Part shown: in pieces, positions 51,410 through 59,370 of the stretch
How positions within the stretch are numbered: position 1 is the stretch's first letter
Layout: each line of letters starts with the position of its first letter
Assembly (NCBI GenBank): GCA_910577645.1
Contig: CAJTOL010000006.1
Span: 80,505-144,504 of the forward strand
Direction of reading: 5' to 3'
Origin: an uncultured Lachnospiraceae bacterium
Lineage (GTDB): Bacteria; Bacillota; Clostridia; Lachnospirales; Lachnospiraceae
DNA: 64,000 bases
Notes under the pieces: model-generated
The model's database searches: none
The model's input: only the letters and a program-made list of their open reading frames with translations
Told to the model about the DNA's origin: nothing
Translations under genes and position numbers: made by a program

Positions 51410-54400
51410 CTACTGTGCGGGATTAAGGGCGGTGCTTTTAGCAAAGTTCATAATTATCTGGGCAGCTTGTGCACGATTTACCTGCCTTTTAGGATCGAAA
51501 GCTCCATCTTCGAATCCGCTGACAATGCTGTTTTTCATTGCCCATTCCATAGATTTTTCCGCATCGCTAAGCTGACTGACATTCCCATAATCGGATAAAG
51601 CATCCGTAACCACAGGTGAACCCTGATACTTCCACAGAATTGTCACCAATTGTTCACCAGTAATATTGCTGTTTGGATCGGTTCCGTCTTTAATCCCACG
51701 TACAGCTGCCCATTCCATGCTCTTCTCATACCATGTTGCGCCGCCATCCGTCTGTGCTCCATCAAAACGAGCCAGGGCTGTCGTCAACATAGCATAAGTC
51801 ATAGAGGCGTCAGGAATAAAGGCAGTTTCTGTTGTTCCATGGAACAATTCTCTGGCAGAAACAAAAGATACCGCATCCGCAAACCATGATTCAGCGGGAA
51901 CATCTGAAAAGCTCTTGCTGTTATCCACGATTTTTATTGTGGCTCCATTGGGCAGAGATACTACAACACTATCTTTTGTTGGAACAGAAGTTTTCATTAC
52001 AGTTGTTGAACCATCCTCATTGACCATAACCGCCACAGTACCTGCGGTAGGCAAAACAGCAGGAATCGCCACTTTTACCAACTGGTCTTTTTGAGTATGT
52101 ACCGTAATAGCCGACGCCACCGAGACATCTTTCACTGCCTGAACTGCTGAAATAGGCAGAGCAACGGCTTTGCCGTTCTGCTCAGCAGTATTAATTCCTG
52201 AAATAGATAATTTGGCTTCCATCTTTAGCTTGCCGGCAGCGTCGGTAGTAGTGGTAACAACTGTCCCGTCTCTGTGTTTCTCGGTAACAATACGAGAACC
52301 GTCTGAGTCTCGTCTAATCATAGTGGAAATTACAGAGTTATCGGTTCCATCAACCCTTCCGGATCCGCTGGATGCATCAGAACTGCCGGAGTAATGACCG
52401 GAAGAACTATCTGTTGAAGGCCTGTTATTGCTGCTGTCGGTTCCAGGTTTGCTATTGCCGCTGTCGGTTCCAGGTTTGCTATTGCTGCTGTCGGTTCCAG
52501 GCTGGTCAGCAGACATAGACACACCGCAATTATCACACTTGCCATCATTATCCCCATCAGCATGATTCGTGCAGGGCTCATTCTCGCCAGGCAGAAAATC
52601 TCCCGGATCGTCTGGATCTGCGGCGAAAGGATCGTCAAAAACAGCATCGTACACTACCGTTGTCCCAGTAGACAAGAGTGAAGCTTTCAAAGCCGGAGTC
52701 GCCATTCTGTTCCATTCCGCCTCGCTGCCGCCAAAATATATGACTTTTAAATTCTTACACATAGTAAACGGGTTTTCGCCAATACTTTGAACACTTGCCG
52801 GAATATACAGTGTCGGAAGCGAATTACAGGACTGGAACATATTAGTGCTAATACAGTCCGCCGTCTGGGGCAGGGTTACTCTTGTCAAATGCCGGCATGC
52901 CGCAAACAATCCATCCCCCAGCGTCACATTGCCGCTGCCAGGCACAAATCTTACGCTGACCATCATATCACAATTCATAAATGCTCCTGCGCCTACTGAT
53001 CGGATACTTGCAGGAAAATCAATATAAGACAAAGTTTCACAGCCTTTGAAAGCATTGTCTCCGATGGTAGTCACTCCTTGAGAAACCGTTACGGAAGTCA
53101 AATTTTTACATCCATAAAAAGCGTCATTCCCAATGGTCTTGACTGTGCCGGGAATCGTCACCGCCACCAGCGCAGATTCACGGAATGCGTTCTGGCCAAT
53201 CGCCTTCACGCTGTCAGGGATATAAACACTGATCGCTTCACTATTAGAAAAAGCGTAATCCCCTATGCCAGTAACCCCTTCATCAATCACCACTGTGTAA
53301 AAGTCATAGGCGCTCCAGGGCGAGTTATCAGGTGAGTAATCCGGAATCGCTCCATTGCCGGAGATGGTCAGCACCCCTCCATTCGTCAGCGACCAGTTCA
53401 ATCCGCCTGCCGTTCCTTCCAAAGTCACTTCGTCCTCCAGGTCCTCCGACGGAACATAGCCCTTCGGATAGCGCGTAATAATAAAGTCCGCGTTTTCCAC
53501 CGCTGACGCACTCATCGCACGCCCCCAGTGGACAGTCTTTTTATAATTTCCCTCAGCCACTGTCACACCGCCTGCAGTCTTTTGGAGCACAATAACACTG
53601 TGGCTATTGCCCTCTACCCGCAGAATATCGCCTACTTTTACATCCTCAAATGTAAAGTTACCCTTTTCGATTGCCCTTGCAGGCAAATTATCAAAGACCG
53701 CATCACTGAGGATGAAAGCAAAAGCCATACAGCCAACGGCACTTTTAGCCCCATAAATGGCTCCGCCCTTCCAGGTATAGGCAGAACCAAGCTGGCCGTT
53801 ACTTCCATAGGGCTCAAAATTCGTCCATGTCATCCCCTCCGGATAATCATCCTTTAAAGCTCTCATGATCTCATAGGCTTCCTGATAGGTCGGAACATCC
53901 CCCTGTGCCGCTACCGCAATGCCATCCATCGAATCGTAGCCGCAGTCGGTACATATCCCGTAATCATTATAACTATGCTCTGCATAACCATCCTTCTCAC
54001 TGTCCTCAGCCGCAAGACAGTCTTCACTATCACATTCGTGCCAGTGGCAGGTTTCATCATAGCTCCAATCCACAGACCAGATATGCTCATGAATATCCGG
54101 TATAAGAACTACAGGCGGTTTTTCTTCAGGTTTTTCCGGATCTGCTAATGATTCGTCCTCTGAATCTTCAAGTAAATTTTCTTGGGACTCCTCTTCTATG
54201 CCTTCTTGAGATTCCTCCTCAGTTTCTTCTTGGGACTCCCCTTTGGTTTCCTCCTGGGACTCCCCTTCTGTTTCCTCTTGGGATTCCTCCTCGGTTTCCT
54301 CCTGGGACTCCCCTTCTGTTTCTTCTTGGGACTCCTCTTCTGTTTCCCCCTGAGATTCCCCTTCTGTCTCCTCCTCGGTTTCCTTTTCAGTCTCTTTCTC

Positions 54401-54691
54401 GGTTTCCTTTTCAGTCTCTTTCTCGGTTTCCTTTTCAGTCTCCTCCTCAGTCTCTTTCTCGGTTTCCTCCTCAGTTCCCTCTTCATTTTCTCCCTCAGCG
54501 CTTTCTTCCGCTTCCGTCTTTTCTTCGCTTTTTTCCACAGTCATGACCATCGTTGATGACTCAGTTTCCGCTGTCATGACAGACTGAACATTCCACTGGA
54601 TTGGTTCGGCCACCGCCACCATTCCCATAGCAGAGAACAACATAGCAGAAGTCACAAGCAATGAGAGTACCTGTTTCTGTTTCAAGTTCAC
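51410..54691 (-). CDS. SLH-anchored surface protein with acidic repeat, peptidase-like and leucine-rich domains
   Basis: A 1093-residue exported mosaic. In order: signal peptide (1-28); a Glu/Thr/Ser spacer with repeated ETEKETE and ESQEETEG units (about 50-190); a Cys/His segment (HIWSVDW ... CTDCGYD); an NlpC/CHAP-like domain with Cys in SAVGCMAFAFIL and His in VEGNSHSVIVLQK (about 285-395); BspA-type leucine-rich repeats (about 440-660); a CDNCG motif and KPGTDSSN repeats; and S-layer homology repeats (about 925-1085) for wall attachment. The start codon is GTG after AGGAGG. Confidence 0.88.
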   Translation of the reverse strand: MNLKQKQVLSLLVTSAMLFSAMGMVAVAEPIQWNVQSVMTAETESSTMVMTVEKSEEKTEAEESAEGENEEGTEEETEKETEEETEKETEKETEKETEKETEKETEEETEGESQGETEEESQEETEGESQEETEEESQEETEGESQEETKGESQEETEEESQEGIEEESQENLLEDSEDESLADPEKPEEKPPVVLIPDIHEHIWSVDWSYDETCHWHECDSEDCLAAEDSEKDGYAEHSYNDYGICTDCGYDSMDGIAVAAQGDVPTYQEAYEIMRALKDDYPEGMTWTNFEPYGSNGQLGSAYTWKGGAIYGAKSAVGCMAFAFILSDAVFDNLPARAIEKGNFTFEDVKVGDILRVEGNSHSVIVLQKTAGGVTVAEGNYKKTVHWGRAMSASAVENADFIITRYPKGYVPSEDLEDEVTLEGTAGGLNWSLTNGGVLTISGNGAIPDYSPDNSPWSAYDFYTVVIDEGVTGIGDYAFSNSEAISVYIPDSVKAIGQNAFRESALVAVTIPGTVKTIGNDAFYGCKNLTSVTVSQGVTTIGDNAFKGCETLSYIDFPASIRSVGAGAFMNCDMMVSVRFVPGSGNVTLGDGLFAACRHLTRVTLPQTADCISTNMFQSCNSLPTLYIPASVQSIGENPFTMCKNLKVIYFGGSEAEWNRMATPALKASLLSTGTTVVYDAVFDDPFAADPDDPGDFLPGENEPCTNHADGDNDGKCDNCGVSMSADQPGTDSSNSKPGTDSGNSKPGTDSSNNRPSTDSSSGHYSGSSDASSGSGRVDGTDNSVISTMIRRDSDGSRIVTEKHRDGTVVTTTTDAAGKLKMEAKLSISGINTAEQNGKAVALPISAVQAVKDVSVASAITVHTQKDQLVKVAIPAVLPTAGTVAVMVNEDGSTTVMKTSVPTKDSVVVSLPNGATIKIVDNSKSFSDVPAESWFADAVSFVSARELFHGTTETAFIPDASMTYAMLTTALARFDGAQTDGGATWYEKSMEWAAVRGIKDGTDPNSNITGEQLVTILWKYQGSPVVTDALSDYGNVSQLSDAEKSMEWAMKNSIVSGFEDGAFDPKRQVNRAQAAQIIMNFAKSTALNPAQ
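52425..52510 (-). repeat. 30-bp tandem repeat inside the SLH gene
   Basis: A unit containing GCTGTCGGTTCCAGG is present about three times, coding GTDSSNSKP-type linker repeats. Slippage here would vary linker length. Confidence 0.6.
54160..54540 (-). repeat. low-complexity acidic repeat tract in the SLH gene
   Basis: Short repeated codon blocks (on the plus strand TTTCCTCCTGGGACTCC and TCGGTTTCCTTTTCAGTC units) encode the ETEKETE and SQEETEG runs. The opposite strand gives Pro/Phe/Leu-rich open frames that are shadows. Confidence 0.8.
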
Positions 54692-54959
54692 TTAACCTCC
54701 TTTTCATACACGCCACTCCGCCCGATTACAGAATCATCTGGGTTATGACTCTTGTTAAGGCAATTATATTATATATTAATAATCCATTTTTTAACAGACT
54801 GTTTCGATATTTCCCCCTAATTTTTTTAATTGTGGCAAGTTTCGATATGCCTGTCTTAATAAAAAAATGTTACCCCCAGTGAACAAGGGAACAGGTGCCC
54901 CTTGTTCATTGAGGGTAAGTTGTGGGAATGTTTGCGCTCACCTGCAAACTTATTTGAAA
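54692..54959. other. leader and intergenic region between the SLH gene and repeat B
   Basis: No gene. A+T-rich sequence at 54755-54790 includes TATAAT-like elements on the minus strand that could be the SLH gene promoter. A hairpin (GTTACCC and GTGAACAAGGG at about 54869-54889 with its complement near 54898-54917) looks like a terminator. Confidence 0.45.
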
Positions 54960-55086
54960 GCCAGCACAGAATTTGTAAGGAAGGCGCAGCACGTGCATTA
55001 GAAGCCCGTCATAGACGGACAGGTGTTAGCGAGAGCTGGCGGACATCTGCTAATAGAAAGTCCCTTTATTTCATTTTTCGACATCC
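54960..55086. mobile_element. partial MITE-like element (copy B)
   Basis: 55008-55041 matches 25378-25411 of copy A in 33 of 34 bases, and the match continues weaker through GCTAATAGAAAG to the end, which read on the minus strand is GGGGATGTCGAAAAATGAAA. The left inverted arm of copy A is not present; the left 45 bases are different. It abuts the 3' end of the MerR-type gene. Confidence 0.65.
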
Positions 55087-55107
55087 CCTTTTACATAACA
55101 GCTATTT

Positions 55108-55929
55108 TCAGACTTTCTTTTTTACCGGAAAGCAGACTTCCGTAACCAGCTCTTCCGGATTGGATGTTTCTCCGGGACTTACATGATAGATGCAGAATGA
55201 TTTTCCGTTAAAATCATATCCATTTTCAACCACCCAGTCTGCAACAGCCGCATTTACCCTTGAAATCTGTTCATAGCTTCCCTTATATGTGGCGGATGCA
55301 GTTTGGATCGACGGCACAGTCTTAAATTTTACATGCTCCGTATCCTGATATTCCCCTACAACAGCACTCTGGATTTCCACATCCGGATTGTGCTCTTTAT
55401 GCCCTTCATCGTGGAAAATCGCCATTCCATAGCAGGGAATTGCCTGCTGCACATTCTGTGGTTCCAGTTCCCGGCACATAATTTCCCATAACATTCCCTC
55501 ACTATCATAAGCGGGAATTATCTGACGCACACTTGCAACATAGCGTTCCGGTACTGTTTTTAATGTTACATTATAATCCATAAGCTTACCATCCTTTCTC
55601 AGCCATTTCAGCGTACTGTCAAGGAATTGCAGCTTCTGCCGTACCTCCATAAATTCTTCTTCCAGTTCCTTCCGTTTTACAAGCAGGAACTGTTCCATTT
55701 CCCCCATATCCTCATACTTGGCCAGTATTTCCTTTATTACCGAAAGTCCGAATCCCAGGCTTTTTAGCATTTGTATTTGCCCGGCCAAGGGGAGCTGGGA
55801 TTCGCTGTAAAAACGATATCCGGTAAAATCATCTACATATTCCGGATGGAGGATTCCTATTTCATCGTAATGCCGGAGCATACGGATGCTGATTCTTGAC
55901 AGTTTTGAAAAATCTCCTATTTTTAACAT
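55108..55929 (-). CDS. MerR-family regulator with GyrI-like effector domain
   Basis: A 273-residue BmrR/BltR-like regulator. The MerR HTH is MLKIGDFSKLSRISIRMLRHYDEIGIL (1-27) with the YVDDFTGYRFY wing, then a dimerisation coiled coil (about 75-110) and a GyrI-like ligand domain (about 120-270). The start at 55929 follows GAGGTGG by six bases. Such proteins activate efflux or detoxification genes on drug binding. No efflux gene is adjacent; it has no clear local target. Confidence 0.92.
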   Translation of the reverse strand: MLKIGDFSKLSRISIRMLRHYDEIGILHPEYVDDFTGYRFYSESQLPLAGQIQMLKSLGFGLSVIKEILAKYEDMGEMEQFLLVKRKELEEEFMEVRQKLQFLDSTLKWLRKDGKLMDYNVTLKTVPERYVASVRQIIPAYDSEGMLWEIMCRELEPQNVQQAIPCYGMAIFHDEGHKEHNPDVEIQSAVVGEYQDTEHVKFKTVPSIQTASATYKGSYEQISRVNAAVADWVVENGYDFNGKSFCIYHVSPGETSNPEELVTEVCFPVKKKV

Positions 55930-56008
55930 TGGTTCCACCTCACATATATGAGTATTTCTGAGCTCAATCCTAGTTTAGAGTATACCATAGTGTGAGAGTC
56001 AAGTACCA

Positions 56009-56081
56009 AATTTCAGGCTGAAAAATATTAATGCAAACGCCCTTTATATCATTCAATCACATTTTCTCTGTTAGACTCGAA
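56009..56081. repeat. decayed 73-bp copy of the DUF262 gene 3' end
   Basis: 70 of 73 bases match 56914-56986, the last 18 codons plus tail of the DUF262 gene. Read on the minus strand, one change turns the Trp codon of EWYKG into a stop (TGA). The two copies are in direct orientation and enclose the Phd-PIN module. Confidence 0.9.
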
Positions 56082-56163
56082 TGTAGCGATACGCATCCGC
56101 CTCACCTTCTTTATTTTATCGTACGATATTTTAAAATTATTCTTTAATTTCGTGTGATTTCCA

Positions 56164-56192
56164 TTGATTCTATTCTATAAATCGCATATAAT
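56164..56192 (+). promoter_or_regulatory. promoter of the Phd-PIN module
   Basis: TTGATT (56164-56169), a 17-base spacer and a perfect TATAAT (56187-56192). The AAAGGAGG site of the antitoxin follows at 56210-56217. Confidence 0.75.
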
Positions 56193-56225
56193 AAAATTAG
56201 CCCTACAAGAAAGGAGGCGTCGTTC

Positions 56226-56453
56226 ATGAGTGTTACTGCAACAGAATTTAAAACAAATTTTGGAAAATACCTTGAACTGATTGCAAAAGAGGATATTTTT
56301 ATTACCCGCAATGGGAAAACCATCGCAAAAGTAGTAAATCCTCAGATTTCTGCTGTGGATTCCCTCCGTGGAATGTTAAAAGACGTACCTGCTGACCTTG
56401 ATCTTGATTCCGTCAGGGAGGAGAGACTGTCAAAATATGAAGAGCATGTGTGA
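56226..56453 (+). CDS. Phd/YefM-family antitoxin
   Basis: A 75-residue antitoxin. MSVTATEFKTNFGKYLELIAKEDIFITRNGKTIAKVV (1-37) is the Phd/YefM DNA-binding fold, which represses its own promoter, and the acidic C-terminus (DVPADLDLDSVREERLSKYEE) should wrap the toxin. It overlaps the toxin gene by 17 bases. Intact, with its own promoter and AAAGGAGG site. Confidence 0.93.
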   Translation: MSVTATEFKTNFGKYLELIAKEDIFITRNGKTIAKVVNPQISAVDSLRGMLKDVPADLDLDSVREERLSKYEEHV

Positions 56454-56862
56454 TACCAATGTCATCCTTGATGTGCTGCTGGAGCAGGAACCGTTTGTCG
56501 ATGATTCCTGTAAAGTCCTAAGCCTCTGTGAAGAACACCGGATTGACGGTTTTGTGGCGGCTTCCTCTGTTACCGATATTTATTATCTGGTCAGAAAATA
56601 CACCCACAGTACCAACCTGGCTTATAAAGCAGTCGGAAAGCTGTTGGAAATCGTAAAGGTATGCAGCGTCACAAACAATGACGTCCTTACCGCATTCCAG
56701 AAAAAAGCAAAAGATTTTGAAGACTGCCTCGTGGCAACCTGTGCAAAATCTATCCGCTGTGATTACATTGTTACTCGCAATAAAAAGGACTTTGAAGAAT
56801 TTGACATTCCGCTTCTCACCCCTTCGGAACTCCTGGAGCAGATTTCATATGTCTGCCCTTAA
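56437..56862 (+). CDS. PIN-domain toxin
   Basis: A 141-residue PIN ribonuclease, the toxin of the pair. The first active Asp is in CDTNVILDVLL (about 5-15), the acidic cluster continues in DFEDCLVATCAKSIRCDYIVTRNKKDFEEFDIPLLTPSELL (about 93-133). The start at 56437 gives the usual spacing to the first Asp; an ATG at 56446 overlapping the antitoxin stop is an alternative. It converges with the DUF262 gene. Confidence 0.92.
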   Translation: MKSMCDTNVILDVLLEQEPFVDDSCKVLSLCEEHRIDGFVAASSVTDIYYLVRKYTHSTNLAYKAVGKLLEIVKVCSVTNNDVLTAFQKKAKDFEDCLVATCAKSIRCDYIVTRNKKDFEEFDIPLLTPSELLEQISYVCP

Positions 56863-56913
56863 AAACGGCGCTCTATTGTGTAACAAAAAAGCAGAGAGTT
56901 TGTCAGTGTTGAT

Positions 56914-56986
56914 AATTTCAGGCTGAAAAATATTAATGCAAATGCCCTTTATACCATTCAATCACATTTTCTCTGTCAGACTCGAA
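56914..56986. repeat. 73-bp direct repeat, intact copy in the DUF262 gene end
   Basis: The functional copy of the repeat at 56009-56081. It includes the last 18 codons and stop (56933) of the DUF262 gene and 19 bases beyond it, so the duplicated block came from this gene. Confidence 0.9.
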
Positions 56987-59308
56987 AAACTGCGTAGAAA
57001 TATAAATGTCTGCGTCATTAAAGTGCAGCTCCCTGGCCCTGTATCTTTTGATAGAGGAATTTCCCATATTGTCTGTTCTGTTTTCGGCAATTGCCGGATA
57101 ATCTGATGCTTTAAACAATTGCTTTGTATATTCTTTTGTTTTTAGTTTTTCAATCTCAGATTGGGTGATTTTTGATTGAGCAATTAACTCTTCTATCAAA
57201 TTATAGAAGAGCTTTGCAACCGGCAGCATCCCCTTTGACCAGGTATTTTCATCTTTAACATCAAAGGGGACTTCCGAAAGTGAAAAACTGAAATCATCTG
57301 CGTCCAGATTCATCTTTATCAGCAAATCTTTAATAAACGAAATAATATTATTGGATGATAAATTAACTTCAAAAAAGATCCCTCTGTTATCAATCTGTTT
57401 TGCTCTGCGAAGCTTTCTCTCATCGTTGCTGATATAAGCTCTGTCTGCATTTGGGATGGAATAATCTGCTGCCGCTAAGTCACTGAATATTTCTGTATTT
57501 AAGTCATAAGCAAGATTAATGAATTTTGCCAGCAAATCAACCCAACTTGACACCTTTGTATATTCGCCGATGAATAAAAATCCGTCTGGCCTGGTATTAG
57601 AAAAGTCCATGCCGCTATTCACACCAAAGCTTAATTCATTGGCTTCGCTGACATCGGAATGCATTTCAACATAGCCAAATTCGCTAATCAGGATATCCGA
57701 AAGCACCCTGGCTCTATTTAGAATCGAAGCTTCATTCCAGCTTTCTGCTGACAAAACTTCTTTGTTTAAAATATTCGCCTTCGAATTATTACGGATAATG
57801 TCCTTCTTATCATGAAATGATTTGGTTCCCAACTCGCTGTTATGGCCTGTAATAGTCAAATTGCCAAGCGTATGCAAGTATAACTCATATACTCTTCCAT
57901 AATCATCACCCACTTCTTTTTTCCATACAGCGGCATTTTCTTTCTGTGGCAAAATATGCTCTATGGTAAGATTGCCAATATCAATGTGTTCTCTGGTAGA
58001 ATTTTCAATTACGGAAAGTACAAACTTACAAATAGGCTTTTTATATAATGGCTTATAAATAAGCGCTTCTTTAAATTCCTTATCTGTCGGCATCCGGTCG
58101 TTTGCTCTTAAATCATTCAGAAAGATTACAAATTTTTCATAATAATTGTCGTAATTTCCGTCAATCGCCCGATCATACATTGATTTCATAAACCTGGACA
58201 GATTCTTATTAATTTCACAAGCCGTGATTCTGACAAGATATATAAGCAAATACTCTAATACTTTACTAAGAGTTGCTTCGTCAATAATCTCATCCTCATA
58301 GTCGCTAAAGACCCGGAAAAGAAACGGAAGAATTGTTGTTTGCTTAATCGTATAAAAAGCTCTCAGATGATCCGATATCTTCTTGCTGTAGTGATGATTT
58401 TCTCCTATAAAAGCCCCATAATATTTTGATGTCTTTTTTAATTCTTTCAGCACATCTTCATGGGTCAAACGATTTTCTTCGCAATGCTCTTTAAATAGGC
58501 GATATGCATTTCCGCTGTTTACAGGCTTACTGATCCGGGAGTTTAAAAAATTAATAACAAAGTCTCCAAGATTCCGATATCCTACATTTTTTTCGATTAC
58601 AGACCAGTAATTCTCATAAAGTTCATCCTGGTTCATGTCATCCATAAGCAGATAGTTTCTAATTAAATCCGCCAGGCTTAACTCTAACCCTGTCGAATTA
58701 ATAGATTCGAAAATTTTCTGCGGCTCATCACCCTGGGATTTATCAAGAACAATTTCTACCATTTCCAGTTTTTTAATACCGTTCAGAATATCATTTAACT
58801 CATAGCCGGCAGCCAATGTACTTTCAATCAGGTTTTTAAAAGTAACATAGTTTTTGTAGATATTGGAATTTCTATCCATATCATCAATTTTATTTTTAAT
58901 TAGAAGTATCAGCTGTTCATTATCTGTTTTCACAGGTTTTAACTTAAGCTTATATTTTTCCTCACAATTTCGATTGAACATTACTTCTTCTACTTCAGCT
59001 TCTATTCTGACAGATACGCCTTTTGCCGCATCATAAAGCGCCTTTAGAAGAATATACACAGTGGTAAGGCGTTGCTGTCCGTCTATAATCAACACTTCAT
59101 TTAAGGTGCTGCCGTCAAGCCCCACTATATATACTATCGTTCCTGTGAAATGCTTATGATCTCTTTCATTTGCAATCATAATGTCCTGATAGAGTTTTTC
59201 ACACTGTATATTAGACCAGTCATAATTTCGCTGGTAAACAGGAACTTTAAACACCCTTTTGTTTTTTTCAATCAGATCTGAGAATAGCCAAACTTTGTAA
59301 GGCTGCAT
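56933..59308 (-). CDS. GmrSD-like DUF262/DUF1524 protein
   Basis: A 791-residue protein related to the type IV restriction enzyme GmrSD. The DUF262 part has VPVYQRNYDW (about 22-31) and VLIIDGQQRLTTVYIL (about 73-88), a ParB-like NTPase/DGQQR motif. The DUF1524 HNH-type nuclease part has IEHILPQ (about 446-452). A further C-terminal domain of about 250 residues has YISNDERKLRRAK and a SKGMLPVAKLFYNLIEEL segment. The start at 59308 follows AAGGAGGAG. It lies 62 bases after the HD-GHKL gene on the same strand. Confidence 0.88.
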   Translation of the reverse strand: MQPYKVWLFSDLIEKNKRVFKVPVYQRNYDWSNIQCEKLYQDIMIANERDHKHFTGTIVYIVGLDGSTLNEVLIIDGQQRLTTVYILLKALYDAAKGVSVRIEAEVEEVMFNRNCEEKYKLKLKPVKTDNEQLILLIKNKIDDMDRNSNIYKNYVTFKNLIESTLAAGYELNDILNGIKKLEMVEIVLDKSQGDEPQKIFESINSTGLELSLADLIRNYLLMDDMNQDELYENYWSVIEKNVGYRNLGDFVINFLNSRISKPVNSGNAYRLFKEHCEENRLTHEDVLKELKKTSKYYGAFIGENHHYSKKISDHLRAFYTIKQTTILPFLFRVFSDYEDEIIDEATLSKVLEYLLIYLVRITACEINKNLSRFMKSMYDRAIDGNYDNYYEKFVIFLNDLRANDRMPTDKEFKEALIYKPLYKKPICKFVLSVIENSTREHIDIGNLTIEHILPQKENAAVWKKEVGDDYGRVYELYLHTLGNLTITGHNSELGTKSFHDKKDIIRNNSKANILNKEVLSAESWNEASILNRARVLSDILISEFGYVEMHSDVSEANELSFGVNSGMDFSNTRPDGFLFIGEYTKVSSWVDLLAKFINLAYDLNTEIFSDLAAADYSIPNADRAYISNDERKLRRAKQIDNRGIFFEVNLSSNNIISFIKDLLIKMNLDADDFSFSLSEVPFDVKDENTWSKGMLPVAKLFYNLIEELIAQSKITQSEIEKLKTKEYTKQLFKASDYPAIAENRTDNMGNSSIKRYRARELHFNDADIYISTQFFESDRENVIEWYKGHLH

Positions 59309-59370
59309 GATTCTCCTCCTTATCCTCTGTAAGAACCGGCTCAATTTTATTGATAAAATTTACCGCGATT

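Noticed and set aside
54160..54540. Regular short repeats that might suggest a CRISPR array
   Set aside because: Units are contiguous, coding, and lack unique spacers; no cas genes are in the window.
54148..54556. Long plus-strand open frames rich in Pro, Phe and Leu
   Set aside because: They are antisense to the Glu/Thr repeat tract of the SLH gene and merely reflect its codon periodicity; no ribosome binding site or promoter.
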